Source: Indioceanicola profundi (lineage in GTDB: Bacteria > Pseudomonadota > Alphaproteobacteria > Azospirillales > Azospirillaceae). Taken from it: a DNA stretch of 64,000 nt. A program made the translations under genes and the position numbers. The stretch is from assembly GCF_003568845.1 (NCBI RefSeq), contig NZ_CP030127.1, forward strand, positions 651,501-715,500. The letters run 5' to 3'. Under the pieces are notes generated by a model. That model saw only the letters and a list, made by a program, of their open reading frames with translations. It was not told the DNA's origin and did no database searches. Positions 36,266-43,528 of this stretch are shown piece after piece (the stretch's first letter is position 1; each line of letters opens with the position of its first letter).

Positions 36266-36886
36266 ATGAGCGAACCGTTTCTCGGCACAGTGATGATCTG
36301 GGCGCCCAATTTCGCGCCGCGCGGCTGGGCCTTCTGCCAGGGCCAGATCATGTCGATCAGCACCAATTCGGCGCTGTTCTCGCTGCTAGGCGTCGTCTAT
36401 GGCGGCAACGGGCAGACCACTTTCGGGCTTCCGAATCTGGCGGGACGCGTTCCGGTCGGGCAGGGGCAGTCGGCGGGCACCAGCTCCTATGTGCTGGGTC
36501 AGACGTCCGGGACTGAGACCGTGACCCTGACGACCGCGCAGATGCCGATGCATAATCACGGCGCCACGGTAACGTTTACTGGCGCTCCTAGCGTTTCTCT
36601 TCAGGCGAGCCAATCGCAGGCTACATCTGAAAAGCCGGATGCCGGCTCGCTTCTCGCCGACGCGGCACCGGCGATCGGCACCGCAGCTGGTCCGAAGATC
36701 TATGTAGCTAGCGGCGACACGGGCGATAGGGTCACGCTTGGAGGAGTTTCTGGGAACGCTGGAACCCTCGCGGGAACGGTCGCCGTCGCGCCGAATGGCA
36801 GCAGCCAGCCCTTCACGGTCGTGCAGCCCTATCAGGTGCTGAACTACGTAATCGCGCTGGAAGGCGTGTTCCCCTCGCGGAACTGA
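36266..36886 (+). CDS. Phage tail collar domain protein (MdpB-like)
   Basis: A 206-residue protein starting MSEPFLGTVMIWAPNFAPRGW, the typical opening of Phage_Collar / microcystin-dependent-protein-like proteins. FCQGQIMSISTNSALFSLLG and FGLPNLAGRVPVGQG complete the collar domain. The middle is a Ser/Thr/Ala-rich variable region, and the C-terminus (QPYQVLNYVIALEGVFPSR) is the family signature. No phage structural genes are nearby, so this is a stand-alone bacterial family member, not a prophage remnant. It is divergent from the giant protein and close to DUF6916 and GNAT genes. The role is unknown; surface or secreted display is plausible. Confidence 0.88.
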   Translation: MSEPFLGTVMIWAPNFAPRGWAFCQGQIMSISTNSALFSLLGVVYGGNGQTTFGLPNLAGRVPVGQGQSAGTSSYVLGQTSGTETVTLTTAQMPMHNHGATVTFTGAPSVSLQASQSQATSEKPDAGSLLADAAPAIGTAAGPKIYVASGDTGDRVTLGGVSGNAGTLAGTVAVAPNGSSQPFTVVQPYQVLNYVIALEGVFPSRN

Positions 36887-36902
36887 TCGGCCGGACATGG
36901 AA

Positions 36903-36939
36903 GGGGCCGCGGTGACGACGCCGCGGCCCCCATTCTTTT
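36903..36939. terminator. Intrinsic terminator between convergent genes
   Basis: A perfect 10-bp stem (36903-36912 with 36921-36930), an 8-base loop and a T-rich stretch ATTCTTTT follow the tail-collar gene by 16 bases. It lies between convergent genes and probably ends the plus-strand transcript; the opposite strand lacks a good T-tract. Confidence 0.75.
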
Positions 36940-37000
36940 CGCCGTTGCCGCAGCGACTGGCCGCACCCCGCCGGGGGCGGTGCGGCGCGGGTCGGAGCGA

Positions 37001-37324
37001 TCAGTTGAAGATCACCTGGTACTGCTGCCCCGTCGTGCCCGGGTCGTGCGTCAGGATCGGAATGACGTAGAGTTGGAACATTTCCCCCGTGGAGGCTTTC
37101 AGCACCCGCATCCCTTCCATCAGGATGCGCTCGGGCGGGCCGTTGAAGATCAGCATGAAGGGCTTTGGCAGCTTCGGCGGCCAGGGACGGCCGCGGGTGG
37201 AATCCACCACCTCCGTCAACTTCAGCTCAACCGCCACGTCACAGTTCAGCACGTTAAAGGTCTTGTCCAGGTGGGGCAGGAAGGTCTCCTGCGTCACGGG
37301 GGCGACGGCATAGGCGGTGGTCAC
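37001..37324 (-). CDS. DUF6916-like small protein
   Basis: A 107-residue protein whose pattern fits DUF6916: TFLPHLDKTFNV near the start, a central PKPFMLIFNGP, then EMFQLYVIPIL and a closing QYQVIFN. Members are found next to tail-collar (MdpB-like) genes in proteobacteria, as here. Function is unknown; the fold is probably a small beta-sandwich. GTG 37324 with AGGAG nine bases upstream is preferred to GTG 37342. It is convergent with the collar gene and divergent from the GNAT gene. Confidence 0.65.
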   Translation of the reverse strand: MTTAYAVAPVTQETFLPHLDKTFNVLNCDVAVELKLTEVVDSTRGRPWPPKLPKPFMLIFNGPPERILMEGMRVLKASTGEMFQLYVIPILTHDPGTTGQQYQVIFN

Positions 37325-37449
37325 GGGGCTGGCTCCTGGCACGGACAGTTTTCGCCCTGCATTTTGGGCAAAAAAGGTCTACCACGTACGCAACCGGCCA
37401 TGCCACCCTTCGCGGTACCCGTCACTCTTTCATCACGGCCCGCCGGATC

Positions 37450-37974
37450 ATGACCGCCACGCCCGACAGCGCCCCCGACTATACCCTTCGCCCCGCAAGG
37501 CCGGAGGATGCGGATTTCCTGTTCTCGGTTTTCGTCGCGTCGAGGGAGCGGGAGTTGTCTGTCCTGCCGCTTCCGCCGGAGCAGGCGGCCGCCTTCACCC
37601 GGCAGCAGTACCGGGCCCACCTGATGGGGCAGGAGACGGAATTTCCCGATGCCGTGGAACTGATCGTGGAAATGCCGGGCGAGGATGGCCGCCCCGTTCC
37701 GACCGGGCGGCTGGTCCGTGCCGAACGGCCGGGAGAGGTCTGGATCTGCGATCTGGCCGTGATGCCCGACCGCCGCAATGCCGGGCTGGGTGCCGCCCTG
37801 CTGCAGGCCGCGATGGACGAGGTGACGGCGCGCGGGCTGATCCTGCGCGGTTCCGTTACCCCGTATAATCCGGCGCGGCGGCTCTATGCCCGGCTCGGCG
37901 TCATGGAGCTGCCGGGGCAGGGCGCCTACATTCCGTTGGAGTGGCGTCCCGAACCGGGTGCCGCGGTCTCCTGA
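37450..37974 (+). CDS. GNAT-family N-acetyltransferase
   Basis: A 174-residue GNAT enzyme that would transfer an acetyl group from acetyl-CoA to an unknown amine. The opening YTLRPARPEDADFLFSVFVASRERE, the VWICDLAVMPDRRNAGLGAALL core (strand 4 with the CoA pyrophosphate loop) and PARRLYARLGV at the end are all typical. This subfamily is, from memory, often found beside tail-collar and DUF6916 genes, so it may modify a component of that system. The ATG at 37450 is the first start in a plausible position. A separate promoter is likely in the 125 bases shared with the DUF6916 gene. Confidence 0.85.
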   Translation: MTATPDSAPDYTLRPARPEDADFLFSVFVASRERELSVLPLPPEQAAAFTRQQYRAHLMGQETEFPDAVELIVEMPGEDGRPVPTGRLVRAERPGEVWICDLAVMPDRRNAGLGAALLQAAMDEVTARGLILRGSVTPYNPARRLYARLGVMELPGQGAYIPLEWRPEPGAAVS

Positions 37975-38134
37975 CCGGCCGGAATTCCCCGCACGTTCAG
38001 CGAAATCCGTCCCTCGTCCGGCTGGGCCTCGGAAACCTCGGCTAGCATGGACCCTTGGCGCGGCGGCGGCGTTCACCGTCTGGCGCCGGTATGGCCGGAC
38101 GCATGATCGCGCACGCTCCGAGGGGAGACATTTT

Positions 38135-38935
38135 TTGGACCAGGACCCGATCCTGCTGCTGCTGCGGCATCTTGGCGGGCCGCTGGGGGAGGAAGGCTCC
38201 GCCCTGTTGGCGCTGGCCCGCGGCTGGCACCGCGTCGGGCCCGGCACTGAATTGTTCCGGCAGGGCGGAACGGCCGGGACCCTGTTCCTGCTTCGCCGCG
38301 GCTGGGCCAAGCGGCACTGCAACCTGCCGGACGGCCGCACGCAGGTCCTGGATTTCGTGCTGCCGGGGGAGGTGAGCGACGTGGCGGCCATCATGGCGCG
38401 CCGTCACGACCATGCCTGCACAACCCTTACCGAGGCCGAGGTCGGCGTCGTCCATTCCGATGCGCTGTTCGCCGAACTGGAGCGCCGGCCGAGGCTGCGG
38501 GCGCTGCTCTGGTGGCTGTCGCTGGCGCAGGGCGCTTCGATGCGTCAGCGGGTCGTCAGCATGGGAAGCCGCACGGCGCGGGAACGGGTGTGCGGTCTGC
38601 TCTGGGAAATCCATCAGCGGCTCCGCCGCGTCGGCTTCGCAACGGACCGAAGCTTCCATCTCCCCATCCGCCAGCGCGACCTGGCCGATGCCGCCGGCCT
38701 GACGCCGGTCCACACCAGCCGCACGCTGAGGGCGCTGGAAACGGACGGGCTGGTCCGGCTGGAGCGCGATTCCGTGCGGATACCCGACGTGGCGGCGCTG
38801 GAGCGGGAAGCCGCTCTCGACGATGCCGACCTGTTCCTCGACGGCCTGCCGGATGATTTTCCCTGGAGGCTCTTTGAAGCAGTCCATCAGCCGATGCAAA
38901 ATGGCAACACAGATATGGAAAGAGCAGAATTCTAA
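38135..38935 (+). CDS. Crp/Fnr-family transcriptional regulator
   Basis: A 266-residue regulator with an N-terminal cyclic-nucleotide-binding-like beta-barrel (GTELFRQGGTAGTLFLLRRGWAK) and a dimer helix. The C-terminal winged helix carries the recognition motif RQRDLADAAGLTPVHTSRTLRALETDGLV. There is no N-terminal Cys cluster, so it is not an oxygen-sensing FNR. The start is a TTG at 38135, preceded by AGGGGAG at seven bases; no ATG fits. It lies just upstream of the exopolysaccharide region and could regulate it, but no target site was identified. The last 20 residues are low in GC compared with the rest. Confidence 0.85.
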   Translation: MDQDPILLLLRHLGGPLGEEGSALLALARGWHRVGPGTELFRQGGTAGTLFLLRRGWAKRHCNLPDGRTQVLDFVLPGEVSDVAAIMARRHDHACTTLTEAEVGVVHSDALFAELERRPRLRALLWWLSLAQGASMRQRVVSMGSRTARERVCGLLWEIHQRLRRVGFATDRSFHLPIRQRDLADAAGLTPVHTSRTLRALETDGLVRLERDSVRIPDVAALEREAALDDADLFLDGLPDDFPWRLFEAVHQPMQNGNTDMERAEF

Positions 38936-39253
38936 TCAGACTGTCATCACGATAACATTTTCTTCCATTGCTGCCACGTTTTTGTTGCCGATCGCGACCA
39001 CGATTCGCCAGTACCAGCGGGATAGTAGCCTATTCTAAAGTTCGTTATTCGATGATCCAGATTAACTACGGAACAAACATGACGCTGTTTTATCCGCAAT
39101 AAATGGGTAAGAACCGGGATGTTTTCACCCGGTCGGAAGTGGCGGGGAAGTTCCAGAAGGTGCGCCGGTATTAGCCACACTGACTTTTGGGAACAGGGCG
39201 TCCAGATGGTGTTCGTTAGGCGTGTCTGATCGCCGAGCACCTCGGGGGAAAAC
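38936..39253. other. AT-rich region upstream of the split glycosyltransferase
   Basis: 318 bases of markedly lower GC than the flanks, without a convincing gene. A minus-strand open frame reading through 38947-39387 derives partly from the transposon end and is rejected. The region probably holds the native promoter and leader of the exopolysaccharide glycosyltransferase whose original start is at 39254. Confidence 0.5.
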
Positions 39254-39285
39254 ATGGAAGTTATTGCGCTCGCATCAGTTATTTT
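39254..39285 (+). pseudogene. Original 5' end of the glycosyltransferase, cut off
   Basis: ATG 39254, preceded by CGGGGGAA, begins MEVIALASVI and runs into the transposon, where the frame stops at 39334 after 26 codons. Joining 39254-39285 to 41209-42397 (removing the element and one copy of the 8-base target) gives an uninterrupted 406-residue frame starting MEVIALASVIFLLLAIYPF. The exact restoration of frame and of a first membrane helix shows this was the ancestral start. Confidence 0.9.
39278..39285. repeat. Target-site duplication, left copy
   Basis: GTTATTTT, identical to 41201-41208 on the other side of the element. An 8-base AT-rich duplication is normal for the IS1595 family. Confidence 0.92.
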
Positions 39286-39310
39286 AAGGCTTATCCCGTT
39301 CCGTCCGGTG
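39286..39310. repeat. Left terminal inverted repeat of the IS1595-like element
   Basis: Begins AAGGCTTATCCCGTTCC and matches the reverse complement of 41176-41200 at 24 of 25 positions (one G/T difference at position 18). Confidence 0.93.
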
Positions 39311-39330
39311 AACCCAACCCATAGAATCGC

Positions 39331-39359
39331 TTGACATTCGATTGCATTGTACATACATT
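39331..39359 (+). promoter_or_regulatory. Sigma-70-type promoter of the toxin-antitoxin pair
   Basis: TTGACA at 39331-39336 and TACATT at 39354-39359, separated by 17 bases, 27 bases before the antitoxin ATG. The -10 side overlaps an imperfect palindrome around TGTACA (39349-39354), a possible autorepression site for the ribbon-helix-helix protein. Confidence 0.7.
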
Positions 39360-39385
39360 GGGTTACGCCAACACGGAGGTGTTCC

Positions 39386-39655
39386 ATGCGTCAGTCAGTC
39401 ACCATGCGGCTTGATCCCAGCGTGTTGAGTGCGGCCCGCAACAAGGCAACGCACGATAACCGCAGCCTCACGAATTACGTAGAAACGCTCATGCGGAAAG
39501 ACCTTCAGATGCGACCCGATGAGCCTTCAATCGAAGTTATCGCGCCGCCCGACATCCGCCGGGCCGTTGCTGTTCCATTGCCGGGCGAGACCGAAGAAGA
39601 ACGTCAGCGCCGTGACGCGATCTTCCATGCGGTGCTCGATGCTGGCGGCTACTGA
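39386..39655 (+). CDS. Ribbon-helix-helix antitoxin-like protein
   Basis: An 89-residue protein. RQSVTMRLDPSVLSAARNKA followed by RSLTNYVETLMRKDL is a textbook ribbon-helix-helix pattern: a strand for DNA contact and two helices. The C-terminal 40 residues (IEVIAPPDIRRAVAVPLPG, then a charged end) are predicted flexible and could wrap a toxin. ATG 39386 has GGAGGT at five bases. Its TGA overlaps the next ATG (TGATG), the coupling usual in toxin-antitoxin operons. The antitoxin role is inferred from this arrangement and from the toxin-like neighbour. Confidence 0.75.
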   Translation: MRQSVTMRLDPSVLSAARNKATHDNRSLTNYVETLMRKDLQMRPDEPSIEVIAPPDIRRAVAVPLPGETEEERQRRDAIFHAVLDAGGY

Positions 39656-40161
39656 TGCAGCCGCCCTTTGAGCCTCGTCAATTCGTCTGGTGTCAGTTCC
39701 CCTACTCTGAAGAACCCCTTCGGCCGGGACCCGATGAGCATGTTGGATATGTGGCCGACATCCGGCGGATCGACGGCAACGCCCACTTAACGGTCATGTC
39801 TCTCTACACGACGACCACCAAATGGGAACCTGGTGTGCGGCTTCCTCTCGGCGTAATCCCCGTCGATCCCGCATTGGCCGCGAAGATGAACCAGAAGGGG
39901 TTCGTCATGGACGCGCGGCGAGTTGCTTTCATTCCCGTGAACAACGGGTTCTTCCCTCGTTTGAAGAACCCGGACAAGGGTATCGTTCACACGGCGTCGC
40001 TGAAGTTTCATACGCTCGTAGAGAACACGCTGATGGAATTGGCAAAACGCCCGGAACTTATCATCAAGCTCGGGCCTGATGTACCGGGAATGGCACGTCG
40101 CCCCTCACGCTCTCAACGAGATGAGGATAGTGGTCCGTCGGGTCCATCTGGCATGTTCTAG
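39655..40161 (+). CDS. MazF/PemK-like putative toxin
   Basis: A 168-residue protein with an SH3-barrel-like opening as in MazF/PemK endoribonucleases. FEPRQFVWCQFPYSEEPLRPGPDEHVGYVADI corresponds to strands 1-2 with the charged loop, then LTVMSLYTTTTKW. MDARRVAFIPVNNGFFPRL matches the later strand-helix region. It is longer than standard MazF (about 110), with a C-terminal Ser/Arg/Gly tail. It is translationally coupled to the antitoxin-like gene, and both lie inside the transposon. Ribonuclease activity is inferred only; similarity is moderate, so it could instead be a divergent PemK-like protein of other function. Confidence 0.6.
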   Translation: MQPPFEPRQFVWCQFPYSEEPLRPGPDEHVGYVADIRRIDGNAHLTVMSLYTTTTKWEPGVRLPLGVIPVDPALAAKMNQKGFVMDARRVAFIPVNNGFFPRLKNPDKGIVHTASLKFHTLVENTLMELAKRPELIIKLGPDVPGMARRPSRSQRDEDSGPSGPSGMF

Positions 40162-40162
40162 C

Positions 40163-41104
40163 TCAAGCCACTCTGGCCCTGATGTCGTCGTAGGTCGCTG
40201 GTCCAACCGCCACGCCAATCCCAATCAGTCGCTCGAAGGCCGAGCGGTAGCTGTGACGCCGGTTCCAGCGAAACACGAACTCGTTCAGATAGGCGTCCAG
40301 ATACTTCCGCCGGAAGCCATGGAAGACGCCGATACCCCAGCGTTTCAGGTTCGAGAAGACGCGATGAATCCACGGCATGATGATGTGTGCAGCCATCTTG
40401 CCGATGACGCGCGGCGTGTGATCGAAGCCGTTCAGCCCGTAGTAGCTCTTGTTGTCATCGGTCCAGATGTGGCTACCGCCCTCGATGTGGTCTTGAATGA
40501 AGCCTTTCAAGGTCTCGCCTCGATAGTCCGGGATGACCTTCAGCCTGATGCGGCCGGGCTTGTTGCCCGCCTCCAGTTCGACAGCACCGACGACGGCGAT
40601 CTTGCCGATGGGGCTCCGGCCCTGGCCGCCGCCGATGGGGTCGTCGAGCGTGCGGAAGGGCAGTGTCGTCTCATCGACCTCGACATCGCCGGACAACATC
40701 GTGCGGTCAGGATCGATCATGGCCCGGCGCAGCTTGTGCAGCAGCAGCCAGGCCGTCTTATAGGAGCCGAGATCCAGCTTTGCCTGTAGCTGGAGGGCGG
40801 ACATCCCGTTCGAGTGCGTCGCCATCAGGTGTGCCGCCAGAAACCATGTGCGCAGCGGCACCTTGGTGCCGTGCATGAAGGTTCCGGCCGTCACGGAAGT
40901 TTGCTGCCCGCAATCTCGGCATTCCCAGGTCCATCGCTTGGTCTGGAGCTTCCACCCGCAAACGGAGGCGCACTCCGGGCAGATGAAGCCATCAGGCCAG
41001 CGGCGCTGCTCCAGATAGGCGGCGCAAGCGTCGTCATCCGGGAACCGGTCCTTGAAGGATTGGAGCGATGGCGGCCGGTTCGTGCTGTTCCAACGGGCTG
41101 GCAT
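40163..41104 (-). CDS. IS1595-family transposase
   Basis: A 313-residue DDE transposase. A zinc ribbon with CPEC near residue 42 and CRDC about 20 residues later is typical of IS1595. The DDE-type core has GDVEVDETTL, a central HIWTDDNKSYYGL, and HRVFSNLKRWGIGVFHGFRRKYLDAYLNEF near the C-terminus. ATG 41104 is chosen; a TTG at 41119 would add five residues. It ends one base from the stop of the convergent toxin gene and lies within the inverted repeats, so the element is probably intact and capable of transposition. Confidence 0.92.
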   Translation of the reverse strand: MPARWNSTNRPPSLQSFKDRFPDDDACAAYLEQRRWPDGFICPECASVCGWKLQTKRWTWECRDCGQQTSVTAGTFMHGTKVPLRTWFLAAHLMATHSNGMSALQLQAKLDLGSYKTAWLLLHKLRRAMIDPDRTMLSGDVEVDETTLPFRTLDDPIGGGQGRSPIGKIAVVGAVELEAGNKPGRIRLKVIPDYRGETLKGFIQDHIEGGSHIWTDDNKSYYGLNGFDHTPRVIGKMAAHIIMPWIHRVFSNLKRWGIGVFHGFRRKYLDAYLNEFVFRWNRRHSYRSAFERLIGIGVAVGPATYDDIRARVA

Positions 41105-41167
41105 AGCCAAAGCCTGCAATTCCCGGCGCGGAGAGTCAATCAGCCTGCCGAGGTCATCCGACTAGGG

Positions 41168-42397
41168 ATGGTGGGCACCGGAAGGAACGGGATAAGCCTT
41201 GTTATTTTTCTTTTGCTGGCAATTTATCCATTCGCCGTCTATCCGCTGTTTCTGCGCTACTCCAGCCCGCCGCGCCGCACGGCGGGTTCAGTGTCCCCGG
41301 CCGCTGCCCCCGACGCGGTCGTGTCGCTCTGCGTCTGCGCCTATAATGAGGAAGCCGTGATCCGCGACAAGGTGCGGAACATGCTGGAGCTGCAGGCCGC
41401 GACGACGGGTAAGCTGGAGTTGCTGGTCTATGTCGACGGCTCCAGCGACCGAACGGCCGATATCCTGCGTGAATATGCCGACCGGCTCACGCTCGTGGTG
41501 GGCGAGGTCCGTCGCGGCAAGAGCTTCGGCATGAATGAGCTGGTGCGGCGGGCCCGGGGCGACATCATCGTTTTCTCCGATGCCAACGTCATGCTGGAAA
41601 GCCAGGCGGTCAACCGCCTGAGGGCCCGCTTCGCAGACCCGGAGGTCGGCCTTGTCTGCGGCCACCTGCACTACACGAACGGCGAGGCGTCCCCGACCGC
41701 ACAGGTCAATTCCGCATACTGGCGCCTTGAGGAGTTCATCAAGGCCCGCGAGAGCGAGCGCGGCTGCGTCATGGGCGCCGACGGTTCCCTTTTCGCCATC
41801 CGCCGTCATCTGCACCGGCAGGTGCCGGACGACATCATCGACGATTTCTTCATCTCCATGTCGATCCTCTGCGACGGGCACAAGGTCGTGAACGCGCCGG
41901 ATGCCCTGGCGTGGGAGAACACGGCCACCTCCGCCTGGGATGAAATTCGCCGGAAGGTCCGGATTTCCTGCCAGTCGGCAAACGTGCACCGGCTTCTCTG
42001 GCCGCGCATCTCCCGGCTGCCGGCCAGCCAACTCTTCATGTACCTGTCGCACAAGGTCCTGCGCTGGCTGACCGGAGCAAACCTCATTATTTCGGGTGTG
42101 CTGGCGCTCACTGCCCTGACGATGTGGGGCGGAGTACACGCGCTCGGGATCGCCCTGGGACTGGCAATCCTGTTCCTGGTGGCGGCAGCCCTTCGCATCC
42201 GGCCGGCGCCTCAGCTGCTGGAGATTGTTGCCGCGATGGTCGCGACCTCCTTCGGGGTGGTGCTGTCGCTGTTCGGCGCGCGTTTCAAGACTTGGCGTCC
42301 CGCCGCATCCGTCCGCGGCCCGGTGGCGGTGACGCCGCCTGCATTCACCAACAAGGCGCAACTGGCGCCCGAGGACCTGTCCCGTCGGGCAGGCTGA
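41168..42397 (+). CDS. Membrane GT2 glycosyltransferase with transposon-derived N-terminus
   Basis: A family 2 glycosyltransferase of the exopolysaccharide region. The membrane segment VIFLLLAIYPFAVYPLFL precedes the catalytic domain (VSLCVCAYNEEAVIRDKV; VYVDGSSDRTADIL; metal-binding VFSDANVMLES; CVMGADGSLFAIRR; DDFFISMSILCDG), and three membrane helices close the protein. The original start (39254) was separated by the IS1595-like element. The present frame can start at ATG 41168, inside the element's right end, giving MVGTGRNGISL followed by native sequence. No good ribosome site precedes this ATG, so expression is uncertain. The enzyme probably adds a sugar to a lipid-linked repeat unit or polymerises; the donor is unknown. 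Confidence 0.8.
   Translation: MVGTGRNGISLVIFLLLAIYPFAVYPLFLRYSSPPRRTAGSVSPAAAPDAVVSLCVCAYNEEAVIRDKVRNMLELQAATTGKLELLVYVDGSSDRTADILREYADRLTLVVGEVRRGKSFGMNELVRRARGDIIVFSDANVMLESQAVNRLRARFADPEVGLVCGHLHYTNGEASPTAQVNSAYWRLEEFIKARESERGCVMGADGSLFAIRRHLHRQVPDDIIDDFFISMSILCDGHKVVNAPDALAWENTATSAWDEIRRKVRISCQSANVHRLLWPRISRLPASQLFMYLSHKVLRWLTGANLIISGVLALTALTMWGGVHALGIALGLAILFLVAAALRIRPAPQLLEIVAAMVATSFGVVLSLFGARFKTWRPAASVRGPVAVTPPAFTNKAQLAPEDLSRRAG
41176..41200. repeat. Right terminal inverted repeat of the IS1595-like element
   Basis: Ends GGAACGGGATAAGCCTT and is the inverted copy of 39286-39310. It is translated as part of the present N-terminus of the glycosyltransferase. Confidence 0.93.
41201..41208. 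repeat. Target-site duplication, right copy
   Basis: GTTATTTT, identical to 39278-39285. It encodes part of the first membrane helix of the glycosyltransferase in both the ancestral and present frames. Confidence 0.92.
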
Positions 42398-42449
42398 ACT
42401 CGAATACCAGCAAGAACCTGATCAAGACTGAACTGGAAGGAGCTCTCAT

Positions 42450-43133
42450 ATGGCCCGGGAATCCGCAGCCACTTGGCAGACCGCCGTTGATCCGGCGGAG
42501 CTGTCGGGGCCCTATACCGCCGGCGCGAGGCGAGCCACGAAGCGGACCTTCGACTTCGTCGCCGCACTGTTGCTCGTGGTTCTCCTGGCCCCTGCTTTGC
42601 TGCTGATCGCCATGATCATCCGTCTGGGCGGCGGCCCGATCCTGATCCGGCATCAGCGGATCGGCGCCGGCGGAAAGCCGTTCCCCTGCCTGAAATTCCG
42701 GACCATGTGCGTGGATGCCGACAAGGTGCTGGCGGATCACCTGCGCGACAATCCTGAGGCGCGGGAGGAGTGGGAAGCCACGTTCAAGCTGCGCAACGAC
42801 CCCCGTGTCACCCGTGTCGGCCGCATCCTGCGCAAGACCAGCCTGGATGAGCTGCCGCAGCTCTTCAACGTGCTGGCGGGGGACATGAGCCTGGTCGGGC
42901 CGCGCCCGATCACGGTCAAGGAAATCCCCATGTACGGGGACGCCTATACCCAGTATGCGAGCTGCACGCCCGGCCTGACCGGTCTATGGCAGATCAGCGG
43001 TCGCTCCGACGTCGGCTACCGGGAACGCGTCATGCTGGACAAGCGCTATGCCGAAAACTGGTCCCTGATGCTGGACCTGCAGATCCTGGCGAAGACCCCC
43101 AGGGTGGTCCTGTTCGGCGACGGCGCCCACTGA
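42450..43133 (+). CDS. Undecaprenyl-phosphate sugar phosphotransferase (ExoY type)
   Basis: A 227-residue bacterial sugar transferase that would start repeat-unit synthesis by placing a sugar-1-phosphate on undecaprenyl phosphate. A membrane segment ([22 protein letters not shown]) follows KRTFDF. The catalytic region has [48 protein letters not shown] and a closing [20 protein letters not shown]. It is short and one-helix, as in ExoY/PssA, not the long WbaP type. AGGAGC lies seven bases before the ATG. A terminator follows, so it ends a transcript with the upstream glycosyltransferase. Confidence 0.92.
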   Translation: MARESAATWQTAVDPAELSGPYTAGARRATKRTFDFVAALLLVVLLAPALLLIAMIIRLGGGPILIRHQRIGAGGKPFPCLKFRTMCVDADKVLADHLRDNPEAREEWEATFKLRNDPRVTRVGRILRKTSLDELPQLFNVLAGDMSLVGPRPITVKEIPMYGDAYTQYASCTPGLTGLWQISGRSDVGYRERVMLDKRYAENWSLMLDLQILAKTPRVVLFGDGAH

Positions 43134-43193
43134 CCGGCGCGGCATCGGCGGAGTTCACATTCCCCGCCGCCGCTAGAGCTTCAAGCGAAAAGC

Positions 43194-43223
43194 GCCCCCG
43201 CTCCGGCGGGGGCCTTTCTGTTT
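43194..43223 (+). terminator. Intrinsic terminator after the ExoY-type gene
   Basis: An 8-bp GC stem (43194-43201 with 43206-43213), a 4-base loop TCCG, and a T-rich tail CTTTCTGTTT. It lies 60 bases past the stop codon. Confidence 0.75.
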
Positions 43224-43462
43224 GGGCAGTGGCATTCTAATCCGGGCTCGGTTTCGTACCACTGCCGGCCCTTTCCACCCTCAAAGGTTCGTGATGCAGC
43301 GGTGGCTCTAGATTTAGCAGCTCCGCGGCACGGGCGTTCCGTCAGCCTCTCATCCGACCGCCGCGTCGCACCCGTTCTCCCCACGACACACAAGCACCCT
43401 GCATGAACCTGTCCGAGACGGTCCGCAGGCCGGCGCCGTGGCCGAATCCGCCCCCGAAAGCA

Positions 43463-43490
43463 TCATGGCCGCCCCAAGGGGCGGCCATGA
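43463..43490 (-). terminator. Perfect 13-bp hairpin after the minus-strand glycosyltransferase
   Basis: TCATGGCCGCCCC (43463-43475) and its exact inverse (43478-43490) around an AA loop, 38 bases after the stop at 43529. On the minus strand the stem is followed by TGCTTTC, a weak T-tract, so it is probably a transcript end. Confidence 0.55.
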
Positions 43491-43528
43491 CATTGAAGCG
43501 TCTGATCGGGTGGGAAACCTGGCTCAGC

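Larger units (their letters stand above)
39286..41200. mobile_element. IS1595-like transposon carrying a toxin-antitoxin pair
   Basis: A complete 1915-bp element defined by 25-bp terminal inverted repeats with one mismatch and flanked by an exact 8-bp duplication. It holds three genes filling almost all its length: a ribbon-helix-helix antitoxin-like gene, a MazF/PemK-like gene in a TGATG overlap, and a convergent IS1595-type transposase whose stop is 1 base from the toxin stop. The pair has its own sigma-70-like promoter inside the left end. IS1595-family elements with passenger genes are known; a toxin-antitoxin passenger is the notable point. It interrupts codon 11 of a glycosyltransferase gene. 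Confidence 0.9.
43134..43528. other. Convergent intergenic region with terminators
   Basis: 395 bases between the ExoY-type gene and the convergent glycosyltransferase gene. It holds a terminator at each end, listed separately, and no gene between them. Confidence 0.6.

Noticed and set aside
36266-37974. Prophage remnant
   Set aside because: Only one collar-domain protein is present, with no capsid, portal, integrase or attachment sites; MdpB-like proteins occur outside phages.
38135-38935. FNR oxygen sensor
   Set aside because: The N-terminal cysteine cluster needed for the iron-sulfur centre is absent.
38947-39387. A minus-strand open frame reading across the transposon's left end
   Set aside because: It crosses the target duplication and inverted repeat, has no start signal, and its sequence FTGRNGISLKI is just the translated terminal repeat.
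40100-41160. Ends of the IS1595 element placed tightly around the transposase gene
   Set aside because: No inverted repeat was found there. The true ends lie further out (39286 and 41200), with target duplication, so the toxin-antitoxin pair is inside the element.
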